Below are positions 1-7,443 of a stretch of 10,000 nucleotides of DNA, in pieces (position 1 is the stretch's first letter; each line of letters begins with the position of its first letter). The DNA lies in NCBI RefSeq assembly GCF_020217005.1, contig NZ_JAIWOI010000304.1, positions 1-10,000 of the forward strand. Direction: 5' to 3'. This stretch comes from Rheinheimera sp. (GTDB lineage Bacteria > Pseudomonadota > Gammaproteobacteria > Enterobacterales > Alteromonadaceae). The notes under the pieces were generated by a model, which worked only from the letters and a program-made list of their open reading frames with translations, made no database searches and was not told the origin of the DNA. The position numbers and the translations under genes were made by a program.

Positions 1-207
1 CGTCTGTTCGTCAACTTTATGCAACCGACCTACAGCAACCACTTCACCAGCTTCGGTGCAGACCATACGATGATAAGATTGAGCTTCAGAGTCATCCTGC
101 TCTGAGCCTTTGGGCTGATCCCAGGGTGCACGCAGTACCTGCCAACGCAGTTGATAATAAGCCAGCCATTGAGCTTCAGTCTGTGGGGCGCTAAGCTGCC
201 AGTTCAC
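1..207 (-). CDS. fabY: FabY/YiiD-like protein, N-terminal GNAT domain (partial, runs off left edge)
   Basis: The first 69 residues are visible and the gene continues beyond the window. The stretch YYQLRW, a following LR-x-P and QPKGSE, then VAVGRL closely matches, from memory, the start of E. coli YiiD/FabY (YYQFRW, QPKGSE, VAVGRL). In E. coli this is a GNAT acetyltransferase domain fused to a thioesterase-like domain linked to malonyl-ACP decarboxylation and initiation of fatty acid synthesis. Only the start of the GNAT domain is seen here, so a C-terminal domain cannot be confirmed; a stand-alone GNAT protein is the alternative. The start is GTG at 207: AGGA lies 7 nt upstream, no other ATG, GTG or TTG is usable before the in-frame stop at 262-264, and the alignment begins here. 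Its gene neighbours dtd and yihY are also its neighbours in E. coli. The start lies only 20 bp from that of a divergent gene. Confidence 0.8.
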   Translation of the reverse strand, partial: MNWQLSAPQTEAQWLAYYQLRWQVLRAPWDQPKGSEQDDSEAQSYHRMVCTEAGEVVAVGRLHKVDEQT

Positions 208-227
208 TTTATGATCCTGTAGTCCGT

Positions 228-857
228 GTGTTTGAGGGTATTGTGGAACAAAAACCTGCTGCTATACAACAATTAGTCTGGTTTCAAGCCGGACCACCCC
301 GGCTGGAACTGACAGAAGAAGGTAGATTTTTATGCCTGTATCTGGACGGCATCATGCAAAGTAAAATGAACCTATTGGCCCCGGCAGCGACTTTATCCGG
401 CCACTTGGAGCCTGTTCTGCAGTCCTTGCAACAGCATAAACCCGACACTGTTTTGCAATTAGGGCTGGGTGGCGGCGATATCAATCGGTTTATCTGCACC
501 ACTTTGCCTAAAACAGAGTTAGTCACAGTAGAGCTAAACCAGCGAGTAATTGAACTGTATAAAGATTTTTTCTGCTTGCGAGGTAACGAAAAACTCTTAG
601 CTTTATCAGCTAAAGATTTTTTACAAGGTAATCAGCGGCAATGGACTTTTATATTCTGGGATATTTATCCGCTTTTTGCTGGCTGGCAACAGACTATGCA
701 AAAGTTGTTGCTGCAGCAAGGCACCATTTTAATCAATTTGTCCCAACCCGAATATCAGGCGGAACTGGAGGCTTTGTTAATCAGGCGCCAGTATAGATGT
801 CACCGGACAGAAGGTTATTTAAACCTGTTATACGAAGTCAGCGCTTTAACTGTTTAG
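228..857 (+). CDS. Small spermidine-synthase-like (SAM-binding Rossmann fold) protein
   Basis: This 209-aa protein resembles the SpeE/polyamine aminopropyltransferase family but is shorter (SpeE is usually about 280-300 aa). It has a LDGIMQS segment (39-45) like the substrate-loop LDG-x-x-Q of SpeE. A glycine-rich nucleotide loop LGLGGGD (78-84) and an acidic VELNQ (101-105) at the end of the second strand are typical of decarboxylated-SAM or SAM binding. A later FWDIYP (143-148) lies where SpeE has its catalytic D-x-x-D-P. Only one Asp remains there and the segment is one residue shorter, so polyamine synthesis is doubtful; a methyltransferase-like or unknown role is possible. The GTG at 228 has no clear ribosome site. 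GTG at 243, preceded by GAGGG at 234-238, is a credible alternative start. The 3' end overlaps dtd by 12 bp on the opposite strand. Confidence 0.8.
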   Translation: MFEGIVEQKPAAIQQLVWFQAGPPRLELTEEGRFLCLYLDGIMQSKMNLLAPAATLSGHLEPVLQSLQQHKPDTVLQLGLGGGDINRFICTTLPKTELVTVELNQRVIELYKDFFCLRGNEKLLALSAKDFLQGNQRQWTFIFWDIYPLFAGWQQTMQKLLLQQGTILINLSQPEYQAELEALLIRRQYRCHRTEGYLNLLYEVSALTV

Positions 858-1283
858 TAAAAAGGTCACAGGACCGTTATTTACCAGCGCTACCTGCATA
901 TCGGCACCAAACTGCCCTGTTGCTACTTCAATTCCCTGGTTTCTGCAGTACAAAACAAAATCCTGATATAGTTTCTGTGCTATCTCCGGATGAGCCGCTG
1001 TGGAAAAACTGGGGCGCAGGCCTGAATTCGTATCGGCAGCCAAAGTAAACTGCGACACAACCAGCAGAGCGCCAGCAACCTGCTGTACGTTTAGATTCAT
1101 TTTGCCTTGCTCATCAGAAAATACTCTGTATTTCAGTACTTTATCTGCCAACTTTTTCAGCTGTAATTCTGAGTCATCTTTTTCAACACCAAGCAGAACC
1201 AATAATCCGGTCTCAATAGCACCTACGACTTGCTGATCCACAGTGACACTGGCGGAACTCACCCGCTGAATTAAGGCTTTCAT
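846..1283 (-). CDS. dtd: D-aminoacyl-tRNA deacylase (D-Tyr-tRNA deacylase)
   Basis: Dtd hydrolyses D-aminoacyl-tRNAs, and glycine mischarged on tRNA-Ala, in the cytoplasm. It recycles the tRNA and protects translation from D-amino acids. At 145 aa it is the usual full length. The family signature SQFTLAAD is at 77-84, with Thr80 at the catalytic position. The C-terminal Gly-cisPro signature NNGPVTF spans 135-141, with G137-P138 forming the chirality-selecting loop in known structures. The start ATG overlaps the pip stop as ATGA, so translation is probably coupled. The nearest purine-rich site (AGAGGA, about 12 nt upstream) is distant. It is the last gene of the leftward apbE-yihY-pip-dtd unit. 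Its stop codon lies inside the end of the convergent spermidine-synthase-like gene, and no terminator hairpin is visible after it. Confidence 0.97.
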   Translation of the reverse strand: MKALIQRVSSASVTVDQQVVGAIETGLLVLLGVEKDDSELQLKKLADKVLKYRVFSDEQGKMNLNVQQVAGALLVVSQFTLAADTNSGLRPSFSTAAHPEIAQKLYQDFVLYCRNQGIEVATGQFGADMQVALVNNGPVTFLLNS

Positions 1284-2254
1284 ACAGCTTTTACATCCTC
1301 TACATCCAACAACTCAGCCATCACCTGACTGGCTCTATACAAAGTTTTGGCAATGCCATCTTCAGACGCTGAATGACCAGCATCGACAACCCAATTCAGT
1401 TGTGCGCCAGGCCAACGAGAGGCCAGACTATAGGCATTCTCCGCTTTACACACCATGTCATAACGGCCATGCACAATCTGGCAGGGCAGGTGACTGATTT
1501 TATGCAAAGATTTAAGCAACTGATCTGGTTCAAAAAAACACAGATGCATAAAATAATGATGTTCGATCAATGCCAAAGCCAACGCCGAGTCAGCATCCAT
1601 CTCGCCACCAAGAGCAAATTCATTTGGCAACAATGTGGCAATGCGTGATTCCCAAATACTCCAGGCTAACGCAGCCTCCAGACGGATGGCCTGATCCTTG
1701 TGATGCAACAGCAACTGGTAAGCCTGCAGAATATCCAACTGAGGAAACTCCGCTACAGGCTTAATAAAATCCTGATAGTAATCTGGAAAAACCTGACTAG
1801 CTCCGCCTTCAGCTCTGTAAAGCCAATCAATATCCTGCTCACGGCCGAGGAAAATGCCACGAAGTATAAATCCAAGACAATGGTGTGGATAAGCCTGACC
1901 ATAAGCCAGCGCCAGAGTACTCCCCCAGGATCCGCCAGCGACCACCCACCGTGAAAGACCTAGGTTATTACGGATCAACTCCATATCAGCGATCAAATCC
2001 TGGGTGCTGTTGTTTTCCAGTTGCAAAGCTGGTGTAGATAAGCCACAACCACGCTGATCAAAAATAATAATGTGATACAGAGCCGGATCAAACAGCTGAC
2101 GATGAAAAGGTGAACTCCCCCCTCCAGGACCACCATGGCAGTAAATGACCGGGATCCCCTTAGGGTTACCACTTTGTTCCAGGTAAATGCGCTGACCATC
2201 AGGAGTTTCAAGCCAGGTCCTGGCAAATGCCTCAATAACATCAAGTCTGTTCAT
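1280..2254 (-). CDS. pip: Prolyl iminopeptidase (S33 family, alpha/beta hydrolase)
   Basis: Pip removes N-terminal proline from peptides in the cytoplasm. The 324-aa length fits the family (about 310-320). The sequence shows the oxyanion-hole motif HGGPGGG (40-46), then FDQRGCGLS (65-73), and the nucleophile elbow GGSWGS (107-112) with Ser109. The other triad residues are Asp266 in VHGRYD and His294 in DAGHSA. The region between about 140 and 240 corresponds to the helical cap that selects N-terminal proline in this family. There is no signal peptide. The ATG overlaps the stop of yihY (ATGA), with AGGA 9 nt upstream, and its own stop overlaps the start of dtd, so the three genes are tightly coupled. 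The related alternative, another S33 aminopeptidase or hydrolase, is less likely given DQRGCG and GGSWG. Confidence 0.95.
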   Translation of the reverse strand: MNRLDVIEAFARTWLETPDGQRIYLEQSGNPKGIPVIYCHGGPGGGSSPFHRQLFDPALYHIIIFDQRGCGLSTPALQLENNSTQDLIADMELIRNNLGLSRWVVAGGSWGSTLALAYGQAYPHHCLGFILRGIFLGREQDIDWLYRAEGGASQVFPDYYQDFIKPVAEFPQLDILQAYQLLLHHKDQAIRLEAALAWSIWESRIATLLPNEFALGGEMDADSALALALIEHHYFMHLCFFEPDQLLKSLHKISHLPCQIVHGRYDMVCKAENAYSLASRWPGAQLNWVVDAGHSASEDGIAKTLYRASQVMAELLDVEDVKAV

Positions 2255-3141
2255 GTCGTTGTATCCTGCGCAGTTTGTGAGTCTGTCCCCAAATCTTCAT
2301 GCACACTCAACTCCTGCAATAAAGCAGTTAATTCGGCCCCTAATAACACCACCAGCCAGACCAGATAGATCCATAAAAACAAAATGGGCACCAGAGCTAA
2401 GGCGCCATATATAGCCTGATAAGATGGAAATTGAGTGATGTAAAGGGCAAAACCCTCCTTTAAAAACTCAAACAACAAACTGGCGACTGCAGCACCGATC
2501 AAAGCATGGCGATACGACACTTTGGCATTTGGTACCACCAGATACAGCAGGAAAAATGCCAGAATCGAAAACAGATAGGGGGTTAATGCCAACAATACAG
2601 AACTTAAACCCGGGGTATATCCTTCTGCCAGGCTGGATAAAGACAAAATATAGGAGGTTACTGCGATAGAAGCCCCCAGCAAGATAGGGCCAAAAGTCAG
2701 AACCATCCAATAAATTGAAAACGAAATAATAAGTCTGGGACGCTTTTTGATACGGAATATTCTGTTGATGGTTTTGTCTATATTGTGGATCAGCATTAAA
2801 GCTACCACCACCAAAGCCCCAATGCCAACAGCTGTCATTTTACCAATATTCTCAACAAATCCAGCTATATAGAGCCTGAGCTCATCCCCTTTGGAAGGGA
2901 CAACATTGGCATATAAAAAAGCTTCAAGCTGGTCTCGCCATTCACCAAACATCGGGAAGGCGCCCATCACTGAAAACATCACTGCAATAAAAGGCACCAG
3001 AGACAATAAAGAGATATAAGCCAGATAACCGCCAATCACGTTGATTTGATCATGCTGGCAACGTTTAAAGTACAGACTAATGAAGTTAGTACTCTGCTGA
3101 AACCATAATTTCAGTCGCTCTTTATCCCATCCTTGTGCCAT
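2251..3141 (-). CDS. yihY: YihY/UPF0761 family inner-membrane protein
   Basis: This 296-aa integral membrane protein belongs to the YihY/virulence factor BrkB family, whose biochemical role is not settled; E. coli YihY was once wrongly called RNase BN. Six hydrophobic segments are visible at about 37-60, 100-120, 138-165, 182-204, 211-229 and 246-273. The diagnostic C-terminal stretch is present: YQAIYGALA at 241-249, then FLWIYLVWL and LLGAEL up to about 271. An early GGYLAYISLLSLVP (37-50) is also typical. The hydrophilic tail after 274 is acidic and Thr-rich. It starts 6 bp after the apbE stop, with GGAG and AAGG just upstream of the ATG, and overlaps pip by 4 bp. Linkage to dtd is conserved with E. 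coli, although pip lies between them here. Confidence 0.95.
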   Translation of the reverse strand: MAQGWDKERLKLWFQQSTNFISLYFKRCQHDQINVIGGYLAYISLLSLVPFIAVMFSVMGAFPMFGEWRDQLEAFLYANVVPSKGDELRLYIAGFVENIGKMTAVGIGALVVVALMLIHNIDKTINRIFRIKKRPRLIISFSIYWMVLTFGPILLGASIAVTSYILSLSSLAEGYTPGLSSVLLALTPYLFSILAFFLLYLVVPNAKVSYRHALIGAAVASLLFEFLKEGFALYITQFPSYQAIYGALALVPILFLWIYLVWLVVLLGAELTALLQELSVHEDLGTDSQTAQDTTT

Positions 3142-3147
3142 TAAGCC

Positions 3148-4185
3148 TTACTCCACAAAGCTGAAGGCTTTACCTGAGGCAAGAGCTTCAGTTAAAGCCT
3201 GGCTTGGTTTTTCAATAAAATCAGCACCTTGCTGATCAATAAATAACACAGGCAACTTCAGCTCATCTGCCACTTTTAAACCCTGCTCACTGCCCATACA
3301 CAAAAAGGCGGTAGACCAGGCATCACCCCAGGTTGGATCAGGGATCAAAATAGTGGTTGAGACTGTCGCATGAGACACAGGGCTGCCGGTACGGGCATCT
3401 AAAACGTGACTATAACGCACACCATCCTGATCATAAAAATGACGATAGGTGCCTGAAGTCATAATGGACAGAGGCTCATCCTGCTGTACCATGATGATTT
3501 TTTGTAACTTTTGCGAATCAGGCAGTGGCTTTTCAATAGCGACTCGCCAGGCTTTAGACTCTGGCTTTTTCCCCTTACTGACCAACTCGCCCCCTACTTC
3601 CACCAAATAATTCTGGATCCCCGCTTTATCCAGAATCTTCGCCAGTTGACCTACAGTGTAGCCCTGAGCAATAGATGAGACATCTACTCTTAACCCTGTG
3701 TGTTGTTTTGCTAAACTTTTATTGTCGACACGGCTCAATTTATCCAAACCTATAGTTTGTTTCAGCGCCTGAATTTGTTCAGCACTGGGTTTAGTCAGCT
3801 TATCACCACGAAATCCCCATAGTTCAAAGTAAGGTTTCACAGTTAAATCATAACAACCATCGCTATAAGCTGAAATCTGCTTGGCAATATCCACCAGTTG
3901 AACTAACTCTTCGCCAACCTCTACCGGATCTCCGCTTTGCTGTGCGTTAAAACCTTCAATAACAGAATCAGGTCTGTAGTTCGACATCAACACATCTATC
4001 CGATCGATCTCATCTTTTAATTGAGTTTCTAAACGGCCTTTATCGACGTCCTGTTCACTCCAGAAGCTGACAGTAAAAGTAGAACCCTGAGCCGGACCTG
4101 AAATACGCTGTATCTGATCGGGTTGACTACAGGCAGTTAAACCTAAAAGAAGGAGGGCAAAAACACTGGGGCTTTTAAACAACAT
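3148..4185 (-). CDS. apbE: FAD:protein FMN transferase, ApbE lipoprotein
   Basis: ApbE covalently attaches FMN from FAD to Thr or Ser of target proteins, such as NqrB, NqrC and RnfG, in the periplasm. The 345-aa product starts with a lipoprotein signal and lipobox LTAC (16-19), so Cys19 is the predicted lipidation site. Family motifs run in order: YDLTVKPYFELWGF (112-125), VDVSSIAQGY (167-176), NYLVEVGGEL (192-201), TSGTYRHFYD with RYSHVLDARTG (243-267), and DAWSTA (288-293) with the Mg2+/flavin-site Asp288. It is the first gene of the leftward operon. No strong ribosome site precedes the ATG. No nqr or rnf gene lies in the window, so its targets are elsewhere or unknown. Export and the motif set make the identification secure. 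Confidence 0.96.
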   Translation of the reverse strand: MLFKSPSVFALLLLGLTACSQPDQIQRISGPAQGSTFTVSFWSEQDVDKGRLETQLKDEIDRIDVLMSNYRPDSVIEGFNAQQSGDPVEVGEELVQLVDIAKQISAYSDGCYDLTVKPYFELWGFRGDKLTKPSAEQIQALKQTIGLDKLSRVDNKSLAKQHTGLRVDVSSIAQGYTVGQLAKILDKAGIQNYLVEVGGELVSKGKKPESKAWRVAIEKPLPDSQKLQKIIMVQQDEPLSIMTSGTYRHFYDQDGVRYSHVLDARTGSPVSHATVSTTILIPDPTWGDAWSTAFLCMGSEQGLKVADELKLPVLFIDQQGADFIEKPSQALTEALASGKAFSFVE

Positions 4186-4388
4186 AAGGCACTACAAACA
4201 AAAGGATGGATGGCGCCAGTGTAAACAAAACGTCGGATAAAATCCAGCCGACAAGGCCGTAGTTACTGGCTTACAGCGGGGGAGAAGCGTGAACTAAACG
4301 CTTAAATTCAGGTTTTGGTCGCTGCTAATTTGTGCAGCACATCACATCGGGTTAGTTTAGTTGCTTAGTTATCAGAAGAGGTTTACCA
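4186..4388. promoter_or_regulatory. Divergent intergenic region between apbE and the S9 peptidase gene
   Basis: These 203 bp must hold the promoters of both divergent genes, but I could not find a convincing -35/-10 pair on either strand. Dyads seen directly: GTCGG at 4232-4236 with CCGAC at 4248-4252, which contains GGAT-AAA-ATCC; AAGCGT at 4285-4290 with ACGCTT at 4298-4303; GCTGC at 4321-4325 with GCAGC at 4334-4338; and a long-range AACTAAAC at 4292-4299 with GTTTAGTT at 4355-4362. A good ribosome site (AAGAGGT, spacer about 6 nt) precedes the peptidase ATG. Operator or RNA-leader function is inference. Confidence 0.5.
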
Positions 4389-6458
4389 ATGAAAAAGCCC
4401 CAGGCCTTTGCGCCTTTTATTTATTCCTGCATCGCAAGCGTCACACTGCTCTGTGCTGCACCAGCTTTAGCTTCAACGGCAACAAGCCAGTACTTTGAAT
4501 CGGAAGATATTTTTGCGCTGGAATATGCCAATGATCCGCAAGTATCACCGGACGGTAAACAAGTGGTGTACGTGCGCAACAGCAACGATATTATGACGGA
4601 CGGCACCCACAGCAGTTTATGGTTGCTGGATGTAAAAACCGGCCAGCAAAGCCCATTATTTGTTGACCAGTTTAACTATGGCAGTCCACGCTGGTCTGAA
4701 GATGGTAGTCGTATTGCGTTTATTTCCGACCGTTCAGGCTCACGCCAAATCCATGTACATTATGTCAAAGAAAACAAAACTGCTTTAGTCAGCCAGCTTG
4801 CTAAAAGCCCGGGCAACCTGAGCTGGTCCCCCGACGGCGAACAGCTGGCATTTACCATGAATGTGCCGGCTCAACCCACTAAACTGGCCAAAGCGACCAA
4901 AATGCCGAAAAAACCTGAAGGTGCCAAATGGTCCGAACCTGCAGTACTGATTGAACGGGCTCAGTATCAGGCCGATGGGCAAGGCTTTTTAAAATCAGAG
5001 TTCCGTCATGTGTTTGTCTTACCTTCCACCGGAGGTAAAGAACGTAAGCTGACGGACGGCGACTTTAACTATGGTTCAGACTTAAGCTGGACGCCGGACG
5101 GCAAAGCGCTGATTTTTTCAGCTAATATCAGCAAAGATTGGGAATACCAGCCACGCGACAGCGACTTATATCAATTCAGCCTGGCCGACAGTCAATTAAA
5201 ACAACTGACCAGCATGGCAGGCCAGGAAACTGCCGCAGTATTTTCCCCAGATGGTAAGTACCTTGCTTTTGTCTGGGGCAATAATGAGAAAGTACCTTAC
5301 ACCAACGGCAAATTAAAACTGATGGACTGGCGCTCAGGCGAGATTAAAGATCTGACCAGGGAGCTCGACAGAGACGTCGAAAACCCACAATGGCTGGACA
5401 ACAGCAGTCTGGTGATCCAGTTTGATGATAAAGGCAAACGTACACTTGCTTCGGTGTCATTATCCGGCAAGCTGCAGCAGTTAACCGATCAGCTGTCAGG
5501 TGCGGCTTTACCTCAGCCTTATTTAAGTGGCGAATACAGTGTGGCGAATGAAGTGATTGCCTTTACTCAAGGCAATTCTCAGCGTCCGGCAGATGTGGCT
5601 GTGATAGCAAACGGCAGAACCCGTACTTTAACAGCGTTAAACGAAGATGTACTTGGCCACAAGAAATTAGGGCAAGTGCATGAAATTAATTACAAATCTT
5701 CTTTTGATGGCGAGCCGATTCAGGGCTGGTATATCACACCACCAGATTTTGACCCTAATAAAAAATACCCCATGATGCTGGAAATTCATGGTGGCCCACA
5801 TTTAGCTTATGGCCCACATTTCAGTGCTGAAATGCAACGTTTCGCAAAAGAGGGTTACGTGGTGTTTTACGATAACCACAGAGGCAGCTCGTCTTACGGC
5901 GAACGTTTTGCCATGTTATTACACGGCAAATACAGCTCACCTGAGGATTACGCCGACCACGATTCAGGCGTCAATGCGATGATAGCTCTGGGCTTTGTCG
6001 ATAAAGATAATTTATTTATAGCCGGCGGTTCTGCCGGTGGTATTGCCACTGCTTATGCAGTAGGCCTGACCCAACGTTACAAAGCAGCAGCAGTGGTGAA
6101 ACCTATTATCAACTGGTTAAGCAAAGTACTGACTGGTGACAGCTATTTATATCAAACCTTCCATCAATTCCCCGGTGTGCCCTGGGAAAATGTTGAGCAT
6201 TACTGGAAACGCTCGCCTTTATCGCTGGTCGGTAATGTCACCACTCCTACTATGCTGATGACAGGCGAAGCCGACAGACGCACACCAATCAGTGAATCTG
6301 AGCAGTTTTACCAGGCACTGAAAATTCGCAAAGTCGACACTGTGATGGTGCGTATTCCTGGCTCACCTCACGGTATAGCTAATAAACCCAGCCGTATGAT
6401 CACCAAGATTGAGTACATTCTGGCCTGGTTTGAGCAGTATAAGACCAGTTCCAACTAG
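4389..6458 (+). CDS. Secreted S9-family serine peptidase (prolyl oligopeptidase / acylaminoacyl-peptidase-like)
   Basis: This 689-aa protein has a Sec-type signal peptide (about 1-28, cleavage likely after APALA). The Cys at 22 is not in a lipobox, so a soluble periplasmic or secreted enzyme is expected. The N-terminal half carries PD40/WD40-like beta-propeller blades marked by SPDG-type turns near 53-56, 103-106, 147-150, 235-238 and 286-289. The C-terminal alpha/beta hydrolase domain (about 430-689) has HGGPH (467-471), NHRGSSSYG (496-504), the nucleophile elbow GGSAGG (546-551) with Ser548, Asp629 in GEADRRTP, and His661 in GSPHG. This fits the S9C subgroup, which removes dipeptides or acyl-amino acids from oligopeptides, probably to feed on external peptides; the exact specificity cannot be read from sequence. 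It stands alone, after a dyad-rich leader and before a strong terminator. Confidence 0.93.
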   Translation: MKKPQAFAPFIYSCIASVTLLCAAPALASTATSQYFESEDIFALEYANDPQVSPDGKQVVYVRNSNDIMTDGTHSSLWLLDVKTGQQSPLFVDQFNYGSPRWSEDGSRIAFISDRSGSRQIHVHYVKENKTALVSQLAKSPGNLSWSPDGEQLAFTMNVPAQPTKLAKATKMPKKPEGAKWSEPAVLIERAQYQADGQGFLKSEFRHVFVLPSTGGKERKLTDGDFNYGSDLSWTPDGKALIFSANISKDWEYQPRDSDLYQFSLADSQLKQLTSMAGQETAAVFSPDGKYLAFVWGNNEKVPYTNGKLKLMDWRSGEIKDLTRELDRDVENPQWLDNSSLVIQFDDKGKRTLASVSLSGKLQQLTDQLSGAALPQPYLSGEYSVANEVIAFTQGNSQRPADVAVIANGRTRTLTALNEDVLGHKKLGQVHEINYKSSFDGEPIQGWYITPPDFDPNKKYPMMLEIHGGPHLAYGPHFSAEMQRFAKEGYVVFYDNHRGSSSYGERFAMLLHGKYSSPEDYADHDSGVNAMIALGFVDKDNLFIAGGSAGGIATAYAVGLTQRYKAAAVVKPIINWLSKVLTGDSYLYQTFHQFPGVPWENVEHYWKRSPLSLVGNVTTPTMLMTGEADRRTPISESEQFYQALKIRKVDTVMVRIPGSPHGIANKPSRMITKIEYILAWFEQYKTSSN

Positions 6459-6464
6459 CACTGC

Positions 6465-6491
6465 AAAAGCCCGGTTTTCCGGGCTTTTTTT
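6465..6491 (+). terminator. Intrinsic terminator of the S9 peptidase gene
   Basis: A perfect stem of AAAAGCCCGG (6465-6474) with CCGGGCTTTT (6479-6488) around a TTTT loop is followed by a run of seven T ending at 6491. It starts 6 bp after the stop codon, which is the classic Rho-independent layout. The A-run on the 5' side means it could also work on the other strand. Confidence 0.95.
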
Positions 6492-6501
6492 CGCCTGCAA
6501 G

Positions 6502-6523
6502 ACAAGCTGAGCATCAGGCTTGT
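6502..6523 (+). repeat. Imperfect hairpin upstream of fpr
   Basis: ACAAG-CTGA (6502-6510) can pair with TCAG-CTTGT (6514-6517 and 6519-6523) around a GCA loop, with one bulged G at 6518. It lies just after the peptidase terminator and directly before an AT-rich TATATAAG (6523-6530) that could be a -10 region. No T-run follows, so it is not an obvious terminator. An operator or transcript 5' structure for fpr is possible but unproven. Confidence 0.35.
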
Positions 6524-6590
6524 ATATAAGTGCAATTTTGTTAGTCTTGTTTCAGGCAATCAGTTCAGACAACCCTACGGGAAATAACAG

Positions 6591-7334
6591 ATGGCACAGT
6601 GGCTTAGCGGTACAGTAACGGCAAATACATACTGGACTAACACCTTATTCAGCCTGAAGGTGAAAACCGAGCCTGTTGATTTTATTGCTGGTCAGTTTGT
6701 CCGCTTAGCTTTGGATACAACAGATGGCAAAGTGCAGCGTGCCTATTCACTGCTGAATAGTCCGGGCGACGCAGAGCTGGAGTTTTTAATCAGCACTGTG
6801 CCTGATGGTTTGCTAACCCCTCTGCTACAGCAACTGAAAGCCGGCGATACAGTGCAAGTCAGTCAGCCTGCCAGCGGCTTTTTTATTCTGGATGAAGTGC
6901 CGCAAGGGAAGAACCTCTGGCTGATATCAACAGGTACTGGTATAGGGCCTTATTTATCTATGCTTGGCACAACAACGCCATGGCAACGTTTTTCGTCCAT
7001 AGTGCTGCTGCACAGTGTACGTTTTGCTGCTGAACTGGTGTATCAGCCACTGATCCGGCAATTTCAACAGCGCTACCCCAATCAGCTGCATTATCAAGCC
7101 ATAGTCACAAGAGAAGCTTACCCTGGCGCTTTATCGCATCGTATTCCGGAATTAATCAGCCAGGGCACAGTGCAACAAGCCTGTGGCCAACCACTGGATG
7201 TCCATTCTCAGGTGCTGCTGTGTGGGAATCCGCAGATGATCACAGAAACCAAAGCTGTATTAGAAAGTCTGGGACTGAAAAAGAATTTGCGCCGCGATCC
7301 TGGCCAAATCACGGTAGAGCAATACTGGAAATAG
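6591..7334 (+). CDS. fpr: Ferredoxin/flavodoxin-NADP+ reductase
   Basis: Fpr is a cytoplasmic FAD enzyme that moves electrons between NADPH and ferredoxin or flavodoxin, supporting Fe-S repair, radical-SAM enzymes and oxidative stress responses. The 247-aa length matches E. coli Fpr (248). The FAD-binding RAYS motif is at 50-53, the NADP-binding GTGIGP at 115-120 and CGNPQM at 211-216. Arg144, Arg174 and Arg184 occupy positions matching the NADP-phosphate-binding arginines described for E. coli Fpr. The end, VEQYWK, keeps the near-terminal aromatic of this class but adds a Lys after Trp, where E. coli ends in Trp. The start is ATG with a GGGA/GGAAAT ribosome site about 8 nt upstream. It is a single-gene unit after a terminator. 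Which redox partner it serves cannot be told from the window. Confidence 0.96.
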   Translation: MAQWLSGTVTANTYWTNTLFSLKVKTEPVDFIAGQFVRLALDTTDGKVQRAYSLLNSPGDAELEFLISTVPDGLLTPLLQQLKAGDTVQVSQPASGFFILDEVPQGKNLWLISTGTGIGPYLSMLGTTTPWQRFSSIVLLHSVRFAAELVYQPLIRQFQQRYPNQLHYQAIVTREAYPGALSHRIPELISQGTVQQACGQPLDVHSQVLLCGNPQMITETKAVLESLGLKKNLRRDPGQITVEQYWK

Positions 7335-7422
7335 AGTCAGGTGTTCATACAGCGCCTGTAACAAGAGGGCCGCTAAGCCGCGACAGCCTGACACTCCTTA
7401 GCAGCTCCAGAAAGTCTACTTT

Positions 7423-7443
7423 CAGTTCTGCTCAACTGTTTTT
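7423..7443 (+). terminator. Weak candidate terminator downstream of fpr
   Basis: CAGTT (7423-7427) pairs with AACTG (7434-7438) across a 6-nt loop, followed by five T (7439-7443). The stem is only 5 bp and AT-containing, and it lies 88 bp past the fpr stop, so termination here is tentative. Confidence 0.35.

Noticed and set aside
797..1048. Rightward open frame overlapping the 3' end of dtd
   Set aside because: It lies antisense to well-conserved dtd, its product has no family character, and it is explained as a shadow frame.
4409..4475. S9 peptidase as a lipoprotein because of Cys22 in its signal region
   Set aside because: The residue before the Cys is Leu, which does not fit a lipobox, and a normal signal peptidase I site (APALA) follows.
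6520..6548. Sigma70 promoter for fpr around TATATAAG
   Set aside because: A -10-like sequence is present, but no acceptable -35 lies at 16-18 bp, so I did not annotate it as a promoter.
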